64,000 nucleotides of DNA from Streptomyces zaomyceticus. GTDB taxonomy: Bacteria > Actinomycetota > Actinomycetes > Streptomycetales > Streptomycetaceae. The notes beneath the pieces were generated by a model. The model saw only the letters and a program-made list of their open reading frames with translations. It made no database searches and was not told where the DNA came from. The position numbers and the translations under genes are program-made. The first letter of the stretch is position 1. Each line of letters begins with the position of its first letter. Shown here in pieces: positions 59,133-64,000 of the stretch. The stretch covers positions 1 to 64,000 of the forward strand of contig NZ_BNBZ01000015.1 of NCBI RefSeq assembly GCF_014656215.1, written 5' to 3'.

Positions 59133-59187
59133 AGGGCACCGTATCGGTGTTGGCCGCGCCACTCGTCCGCGCGCCACCATCATCGGC

Positions 59188-59922
59188 ATGAGCGAAACGA
59201 AGATCGCGCTGGTGACAGGCGCGAACAAGGGCATCGGATACGAGATCGCGGCCGGGCTGGGCAGCCTCGGGTACCGCGTCGGCGTGGGAGCCCGCGACGA
59301 GACCCGACGCGAAACCGCCGTCGAGAAGCTGCGCGCCGCCGGCGTGGACGCGTACGGGGTACCGCTGGACGTGACCGACGACCGGAGCGTCACCGATGCC
59401 GCGGAACTGGTCGAACGGCAGGCCGGGCGCCTGGACGCCCTGGTCAACAACGCCGGAATATCGGGCGAGATGGACCCGGGGTGGGTACAGGACCCGACCG
59501 CGCTGGACCTGGAGGTGCTCCGCACGGTCGTGGACACCAACGTCATGGGTGTCGTCCGGGTGACCAACGCGATGCTGCCACTGCTGCGGCGCTCGGCCTC
59601 GCCGCGCATCGTCAACGTCTCCAGCAGCGTCGGCTCCCTGGCCCGGCAGGCGGACCCGGACACCGAGATCCCGATCATGGCGGCCTACGCGCCGTCGAAG
59701 TCGTTCCTCAACGCCCTCACCGTGCAGTACGCCCGGCAGTTCGCCGGTACGAACATCCTGATCAACGCCGCCTGCCCGGGCCTGGTCGCCACCGACTTCA
59801 CGGGCTTCCAAGGACCCCGCACTCCTGAACAGGGCGCGGCCACGGCGATCCGGCTCGCCACGCTGCCCGACGGCGGTCCGACCGGTTCGTTCTTCGAGGA
59901 CGACGGTGTCGTCCCCTGGTGA
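59188..59922 (+). CDS. Short-chain dehydrogenase/reductase
   Basis: This 244-residue NAD(P)-dependent enzyme has the classical motif VTGANKGIGYEIAAGLG (TGxxxGxG), NNAGISGEM and the catalytic serine in NVSSSVGS with Tyr-x-x-x-Lys in YAPSKSFLNALTVQYA. It resembles carbonyl reductase-like members. It is controlled by the divergent LysR gene. The substrate is not deducible. Confidence 0.92.
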   Translation: MSETKIALVTGANKGIGYEIAAGLGSLGYRVGVGARDETRRETAVEKLRAAGVDAYGVPLDVTDDRSVTDAAELVERQAGRLDALVNNAGISGEMDPGWVQDPTALDLEVLRTVVDTNVMGVVRVTNAMLPLLRRSASPRIVNVSSSVGSLARQADPDTEIPIMAAYAPSKSFLNALTVQYARQFAGTNILINAACPGLVATDFTGFQGPRTPEQGAATAIRLATLPDGGPTGSFFEDDGVVPW

Positions 59923-59977
59923 CCGGTGTGAAGTCGCCGGCGGCCGTTCCTCCCGCACCCCCCGGAGTCGTCCGCGG

Positions 59978-60889
59978 TCAGGCGGGCATGATCGGCGGCA
60001 GCGGTTCGAGGGCGGTGTGCCAGGCGGCGGGGAGGGCGGCGACGCCCGTGCGGGCGGCGATCACCCCGCCGGCGACGGCGCAGGTGGTGTCGATGTCGCC
60101 GCGCCCGGCGACGGTGGTCCACAGGCCCTCGTGCAGATCGTCGAGGTGCCCCGCCGCGCACCACAGGGCGTAGGGGACGGTGTCGGGACCGGACATGCGA
60201 TAGCCGGAGCCCAGGACCTCCGCGGCGTGCCGGACCGAGGTGTGCTCCGGCATCCGGGCCGCGACCCGCACCCCCGACCGCACGTCGCTCTCGGGGAGCA
60301 GTTCGGCGACCGCGTGGAGGAACTCGGGCCGGGCCGGAGCCGGCCCGCCCCGGCTGCGCGTGGCCAGCGCAGCGGCGAGGGCCACCGCCACGGCCCCGGC
60401 GACCGCCTCCGGGTGGTGGTGCGAGACGGCGCTCTGGCGGCCGGCCTGTTCCGCGACCACGTCGAGGTCGTCGGCGTGCCAGGCACCCAGCGGGGCGGCC
60501 CGCATCGCGGCCCCGTTGCCCCAGGAGCCCTGGCCGCAGAACTGCCCGGCGACCACCTCCCGCCAGGACTCGCCCGCACCGATCCGACGGAGAACGTCGT
60601 GCATCGAGGCTCCGTAACCGCGGTGCGTGTCGTCGGCGTAGGCCTCGGCGAAGCGCAGGGCGAGTCGGTCCTGGTCGACGGTGCCGTCGCCCTCGGCCAG
60701 TTCCCTTACCAGCACGATCGCCTGGGCGGTGTCGTCGCTCCACCGCCACAGCACCTCCGGGGGCGGCGTCCGCGCCTCCAGGGCCTCCGGCCCTTCCCTG
60801 CGCAGGATGCCGAACCAGCGGTCGCCGAAGGCGTCGCCGAACGCGAGCCCGTTCAGCGAGTCCAGCGCGGGGGGAGGGACGTCGATCAT
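59978..60889 (-). CDS. ADP-ribosylglycohydrolase family protein
   Basis: This 303-residue protein has the family pattern LNGLAFGDAFGDRWF near the N-terminus, RWSDDTAQAIVLVREL (the metal-binding SDDT), GNGAAMRAAPLG and the C-terminal GRGDIDTTCAVAGGVIAART, which supplies further metal ligands. The family removes ADP-ribose from modified proteins or related compounds. It is complete and stands alone, converging with the dehydrogenase. Confidence 0.9.
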   Translation of the reverse strand: MIDVPPPALDSLNGLAFGDAFGDRWFGILRREGPEALEARTPPPEVLWRWSDDTAQAIVLVRELAEGDGTVDQDRLALRFAEAYADDTHRGYGASMHDVLRRIGAGESWREVVAGQFCGQGSWGNGAAMRAAPLGAWHADDLDVVAEQAGRQSAVSHHHPEAVAGAVAVALAAALATRSRGGPAPARPEFLHAVAELLPESDVRSGVRVAARMPEHTSVRHAAEVLGSGYRMSGPDTVPYALWCAAGHLDDLHEGLWTTVAGRGDIDTTCAVAGGVIAARTGVAALPAAWHTALEPLPPIMPA

Positions 60890-60966
60890 CGGAGCAGTAT
60901 GACAATGCGCCGTCGAGTCGGCACGCTGTTATCCGGCGGTGGACGTGCGAACGAGAGGAGGGGCCC

Positions 60967-61182
60967 ATGTCCCAGGAGGAACGCGACGCCAGGCTGGGTC
61001 TGACGGGCTTGACCGGTGCGGAGAGGCAAGCCCGAATCCGCCTGCTGACGGAGTGGATCGAGCGGGAGACCGCAGCGGCGAAAGAGGCCCTGCGGGTGCG
61101 GCGGGCGACGCGGGGGCTACTGCCGGAATCGCGGACAGGGACCTCCGAGGCCCGCTCCCCGCGCCCTCCGGAGGCGGACTGA
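60967..61182 (+). CDS. Small hypothetical protein (71 aa)
   Basis: The 71-residue product has a helical, charged N-terminal half (QEERDARLGLTGLTGAERQA, RIRLLTEWIERETAAAKEAL) and a Pro/Arg-rich end. GAGAGGAGGGG precedes the ATG, which makes translation likely. It is divergent from the ADP-ribosylglycohydrolase. No family recognised. Confidence 0.55.
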   Translation: MSQEERDARLGLTGLTGAERQARIRLLTEWIERETAAAKEALRVRRATRGLLPESRTGTSEARSPRPPEAD

Positions 61183-61206
61183 CCGCCGTCGCGGTGCCTG
61201 GCATCA

Positions 61207-61263
61207 ACCAGCACCAGCACCAGCACCAGCAGCAGCACCAGCACCAGCAGCACCAGCACCAGC
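61207..61263. repeat. CACCAG/CAG microsatellite
   Basis: About 57 bp of CACCAG units interrupted by CAG. It lies in a non-coding gap of 176 bp between convergent genes. On the minus strand it would read as Leu-Val repeats, but the frames there lack support. Confidence 0.85.
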
Positions 61264-61322
61264 GCCCCCTCCTCCCGCGCGCCACCCCCGCGCTCTTGGT
61301 TCCGGAGGCAGACGGCGCCGCC

Positions 61323-61352
61323 TTCCGGACACGCCCTGGGGCGCGTCCGGAA
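61323..61352. terminator. Hairpin before the reductase stop
   Basis: Arms TTCCGGAC (61323-61330) and GTCCGGAA (61345-61352), with further pairing inward, just after the 3' end of the minus-strand reductase gene (61359). Confidence 0.6.
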
Positions 61353-61358
61353 ACCCCG

Positions 61359-62234
61359 TCAGGGCTTGCTGAACTCCTCGATCAGTACCGGGTACTGCTC
61401 CCCGCCGTGACCCGCGGCGATCGCCCGGTCGGCCATCGCCTTGAACAGCTTGGGGAGCTCGGCGTTGACGCCCAGCGCCTCGCTCTCCTCGATCAGGTGT
61501 GCCATCGCCCGTGCGTCGGTCTCCAGGGCCGCCACCTCTGCGGGGAAGGAGCCCCGGTCGATCTGTTCGGCGTAGCCGGGCAGCCAGTCGGCCACGCCGG
61601 CGGCCATCCGGCGGGCGAACTGCGCGTACGTCGCGGCGTCGACGCCGGCGGTCCGGAGCATGGCGGTGCCCTGGAGCCAGGCGTTCAGGACGCTCCACAT
61701 CATGGCGAGGCCGGCCACGTCGTACAGGGCCGCGAGGCCGTGGTCCTCGCCGAGGTGGGTGACGGCGCCGAGCGCTTCGAGGGTGGTCCTGTGCGTGTCG
61801 AAGTCGGCGTGCGGCCCGCTGAGCAGGATCGTCGCGTCGGCGGTGCCGACGACCGGGGGGACGGCCATGATGGCGCCGTCCAGGTAACGGGCGCCGTGCT
61901 GTTCGGCCCAGCGGGCGGTCTCCCGCGCCTGGGTGGAGTCGCCCGAGGTCAGGTTGAGCAGTGTCGTACCGGCGAGCCCGGCCTCGCTCGCGCCGAACAG
62001 TTCGCGCACGGCGCGGTAGTCGGTGACGCAGAGGACGGTCAGCGGGCTCGCCTCGAGGGCGGCGCCGACCGAGGGAGCCGATCGGGCGCCCCGGGCGACC
62101 AGTTCGGTGGCCCTGGAGGGCGAACGGTTCCAGACGGTGGTGGGATGTCCGGCCTTCAGGAAGGCGGTGGCGAGAGCCCGGCCCATCAGGCCGAGTCCGA
62201 TGACGGTGACGGGTGCGGCGGTTCGGTTGGTCAT
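61359..62234 (-). CDS. Beta-hydroxyacid dehydrogenase / imine reductase-like NAD(P) enzyme
   Basis: This 291-residue protein has an N-terminal Rossmann fold (VTVIGLGLMGRALATAFLKA, then TVWNRSPSRATELVARGARS) and a helical C-terminal domain (YDVAGLAMMWSVLNAWLQGT) that forms the dimer active site. Where hydroxyacid dehydrogenases have a catalytic lysine, the helix here reads DVAGLAMM, which is nearer to imine reductases. It is divergent from a MerR regulator across 48 bp and probably controlled by it. Confidence 0.85.
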   Translation of the reverse strand: MTNRTAAPVTVIGLGLMGRALATAFLKAGHPTTVWNRSPSRATELVARGARSAPSVGAALEASPLTVLCVTDYRAVRELFGASEAGLAGTTLLNLTSGDSTQARETARWAEQHGARYLDGAIMAVPPVVGTADATILLSGPHADFDTHRTTLEALGAVTHLGEDHGLAALYDVAGLAMMWSVLNAWLQGTAMLRTAGVDAATYAQFARRMAAGVADWLPGYAEQIDRGSFPAEVAALETDARAMAHLIEESEALGVNAELPKLFKAMADRAIAAGHGGEQYPVLIEEFSKP

Positions 62235-62282
62235 GGCAGCATCGTCAACGTTGATACCGGTGTGAAGGTCAAGCGAGGTGCG

Positions 62283-62693
62283 ATGCGGATCGGGGAACTC
62301 GGGCGTCGGACAGGTGTCCACACCCATCAGTTGCGCTACTACGAAGCCCAGGGCCTGCTGGACGCGGAACGCGGCGCGAACGGATACCGCGAGTACGACG
62401 AGAGCGCCGTGCTGCGGGTGAAGCAGATCCGGCACCTGCTCGGTGCCGGTCTGTCCTCCGAGGACATCGCGTACCTGCTGCCCTGCGCGGTCGGTGAGGT
62501 CCCGGAGTTGACGGGATGTCCGGAGCTGCTGGCGGCGATGCGGTCACGGATGCGGCGCATCGACGACCAGATGGAGCGGCTCGCCGAGTCCCGCGGCGCG
62601 CTCGCCGTCTACATCGACGCGGCCGAGCGCTCGGGAGCCGAGACCTATCCGCCCTTCGACGAGGCGGGTCTGGACGGGCGGGTTCCGGCATAG
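62283..62693 (+). CDS. MerR family transcriptional regulator
   Basis: This 136-residue regulator has the MerR DNA-binding domain (RIGELGRRTGVHTHQLRYYE, AQGLLDAERGANGYREYDES) and a coiled-coil dimer helix. Two cysteines (LLPCAVGE and LTGCPELL) lie in the effector region. GAGGTG precedes the ATG. The 48-bp gap to the divergent reductase contains CAACGTTGAT and GGTCAAG, plausible parts of a MerR-type dyad with a long spacer. The signal is unknown. Confidence 0.9.
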   Translation: MRIGELGRRTGVHTHQLRYYEAQGLLDAERGANGYREYDESAVLRVKQIRHLLGAGLSSEDIAYLLPCAVGEVPELTGCPELLAAMRSRMRRIDDQMERLAESRGALAVYIDAAERSGAETYPPFDEAGLDGRVPA

Positions 62694-62720
62694 CCTGAAG
62701 AGGTCGAGGGAGGACGCGCC

Positions 62721-63590
62721 ATGAGACAGGAAGCCGACCCGGGGCTCTTCGGCCCACGTTCCGTGACCTGGCAGGTGCACAGCGACCCCGTCATGTGGAT
62801 CGCCGGTGTCCGGGCGCTGTGGCTGCAGGCGCTGCATCCCGTCGCCGTGCGCGGCGTCATGATCAACAGCAGCTTCCGGGAGGACCCCTGGGGGCGGCTC
62901 ATGCGGACCGCGACCTTCGTCGGGACCCTGAGCTACGGGACCACCGAGGCCGCCGAGACGGCCGGGGCCAGGGTGCGTCTGATCCATCGGCGGCTCGGCG
63001 TGGACGACCCCGAACTGCTCCTCTGGGTGCACTGCGCCGAGACCGATTCGTACCTCTCGGTCGCCCGCCGCTCGGGCATCCCGCTCTCCGGCGCCCGCGC
63101 CGACCGGTACGTCGACGAACACCGCACCTCGGCCCGGCTCGTCGGGCTCGACCCGGCGACCGTCCCCGGGTCCACCGCCGAACTCGCGGACTATTTCGAC
63201 GCCGTACGGCCCCGGCTCGCCGCCGGCCCGGACGCCCGCACCGTCGAGGAGTTCCTCCGCCGCCCACCCGTGGCACCGGCGCTCGTACCGGCGCGCGAGG
63301 TGATCTGGCGGCGCGTCGCGGCGCTCGCGTACGACACTCTGCCCCCTTACGCCCACGCGCTCTACGGCCGCCCCGCCCCGCCGGCCGAGACCGTCACCCG
63401 TCGTCTCGTCGCCACGGCCAACCTGCTCCGCTGCATCCCCTCCCGCCTGCGCTGGCGGCTGCCGCCCCAGCACATCCTCCGCGCCATGGACCGGCTCGGT
63501 CCGGAGACCCGGCCCGACCCCTTCGGGTACCCCGCCCCGTACCCACTGTCCGACCCGGCGTCCATACTGGAGAAGCCGGATAAGGCGTAG
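62721..63590 (+). CDS. MpaB-type oxygenase (DUF2236)
   Basis: This 289-residue protein has the DUF2236/MpaB pattern: WLQALHPVAVRGV, a histidine in RVRLIHRRLGVDD and WVHCAETDSYL, then REVIWRRVAALAYDTLPPYA and LRWRLPPQHILRAMDR. Characterised relatives (latex-clearing protein, MpaB) are heme b oxygenases. The histidines seen fit a heme ligand but the substrate is unknown. GAGGGAGGA precedes the ATG. Confidence 0.85.
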   Translation: MRQEADPGLFGPRSVTWQVHSDPVMWIAGVRALWLQALHPVAVRGVMINSSFREDPWGRLMRTATFVGTLSYGTTEAAETAGARVRLIHRRLGVDDPELLLWVHCAETDSYLSVARRSGIPLSGARADRYVDEHRTSARLVGLDPATVPGSTAELADYFDAVRPRLAAGPDARTVEEFLRRPPVAPALVPAREVIWRRVAALAYDTLPPYAHALYGRPAPPAETVTRRLVATANLLRCIPSRLRWRLPPQHILRAMDRLGPETRPDPFGYPAPYPLSDPASILEKPDKA

Positions 63591-63615
63591 AAATCGACGG
63601 GGGCGGCAGCACACG

Positions 63616-64000
63616 ATGGGGGACTCGAGACTGATCCAGGGCCGATACCGCCTGCACGAGGTCATCGGTCGCGGGGGTATGGGCGAGGTGTGGCGCGCCA
63701 CCGACGAGGCGCTCGGCCGCGGTGTCGCCGTGAAGTGCCTCAAGCCGCTCGGACCGCAGCAGGACCCCCAGGTCCTCACCGTGGTCCGCGAGCGGTTCCG
63801 GCGCGAGGCCCGGGTGGCCGCCGCGCTCCAGCACCGGGGCATCACCGTCGTGCACGACTTCGGCGAGTACGACGGGGTGCTCTTCCTCGTCATGGAGCTC
63901 CTCGAAGGGCGCAACCTCAGCCAGCTCCTCGCCGCCAACGCACAGCACCCGCTGCCCGTCCAGGACGTCGTCGAGATCGCCGACCAGGTCGCCGACGCCC
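63616..64000 (+). CDS. Serine/threonine protein kinase, N-terminal part (3' truncated by window)
   Basis: The first 128 residues are visible. They show the Pkn-type kinase N-lobe: GRYRLHEVIGRGGMGEVWRA (glycine loop), AVKCLK (catalytic lysine) and FLVMELLEGRNLSQLLA (hinge). The rest lies beyond the window. Streptomyces genomes carry many such kinases, so the role cannot be given. Confidence 0.9.
   Translation, partial: MGDSRLIQGRYRLHEVIGRGGMGEVWRATDEALGRGVAVKCLKPLGPQQDPQVLTVVRERFRREARVAAALQHRGITVVHDFGEYDGVLFLVMELLEGRNLSQLLAANAQHPLPVQDVVEIADQVADA

Overview
The window is high-GC actinobacterial DNA, most likely from a Streptomyces. The signs are strong third-position GC bias, GTG starts, GGAGG-type ribosome binding sites, an AfsR/SARP-type regulator, a Pkn-type kinase and Streptomyces-like ArsR, universal stress protein (USP) and CBS-domain families. 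No rRNA, tRNA, CRISPR array or intact transposase was recognised. About 90% of the sequence can be assigned to genes, recognisable gene relics or regulatory sites.

Region A (1-4.9 kb) is ordinary chromosome: the 3' end of an AfsR/SARP regulator, a siderophore-interacting flavoprotein, a small hypothetical protein and an acyl-CoA dehydrogenase with a KstR-like palindrome upstream. A scrap of an IS5-type transposase follows.

Region B (4.9-28.9 kb) resembles the DosR/OsdR-type dormancy (hypoxia/redox stress) islands of mycobacteria and Streptomyces coelicolor. It holds four full-length USPs and one fragment, several CBS(-BON) proteins, DUF1918, Hsp20, flavodoxin, Rv1733c-like and DUF4389 membrane proteins, a beta-CASP metallo-beta-lactamase, a zinc alcohol dehydrogenase, a beta-phosphoglucomutase/GH65 phosphorylase pair and an Acg-type nitroreductase. 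Many promoter regions carry a 14-bp GC palindrome of the form GGnCCGAnCGGnCC, often in tandem two helical turns apart. The island is visibly decaying. It contains relics of a molybdopterin formate dehydrogenase, acetyl-CoA synthetase, PEP synthase/PPDK, a CBS domain and a USP, plus two small genes with single-base frameshifts. No DosR/DosS-like pair lies in the window.

Region C (29.0-58.2 kb) is a large arsenic island. It starts with a pst-type phosphate ABC operon that has a fused PstC-PstA permease. Two operons follow, each driven by a nearly identical 63-bp ArsR-type promoter (33145-33207 and 44292-44354). Operon 1 encodes an ArsL-type radical SAM enzyme (C-terminal RCCVKC), a FemAB/GNAT-like protein, a CobW GTPase and ArsM. 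Operon 2 encodes an ATP-grasp ligase followed by MtnA-MtnB-MtnD-MtnC-MtnP, the methylthioadenosine (MTA) salvage route. ArsL-type chemistry moves the aminocarboxypropyl group of SAM onto arsenic and leaves MTA, so operon 2 recycles the by-product of operon 1. With two possible peptide-bond enzymes, the most attractive reading is a biosynthetic cluster for an arsinothricin-type amino acid and perhaps a peptide conjugate of it. Around these operons lie detoxification and self-resistance genes: two arsC, trxB, ACR3, two FAD proteins, ArsP, ArsI, an MFS exporter, two ArsN1-type acetyltransferases (one fused to a propeller-like domain) and seven ArsR regulators.

Region D (58.2-64 kb) returns to ordinary chromosome: a LysR/SDR pair with a perfect operator, an ADP-ribosylglycohydrolase, a small hypothetical protein, a beta-hydroxyacid dehydrogenase-like reductase divergent from a MerR regulator, an MpaB-type oxygenase and the 5' end of a Ser/Thr kinase.
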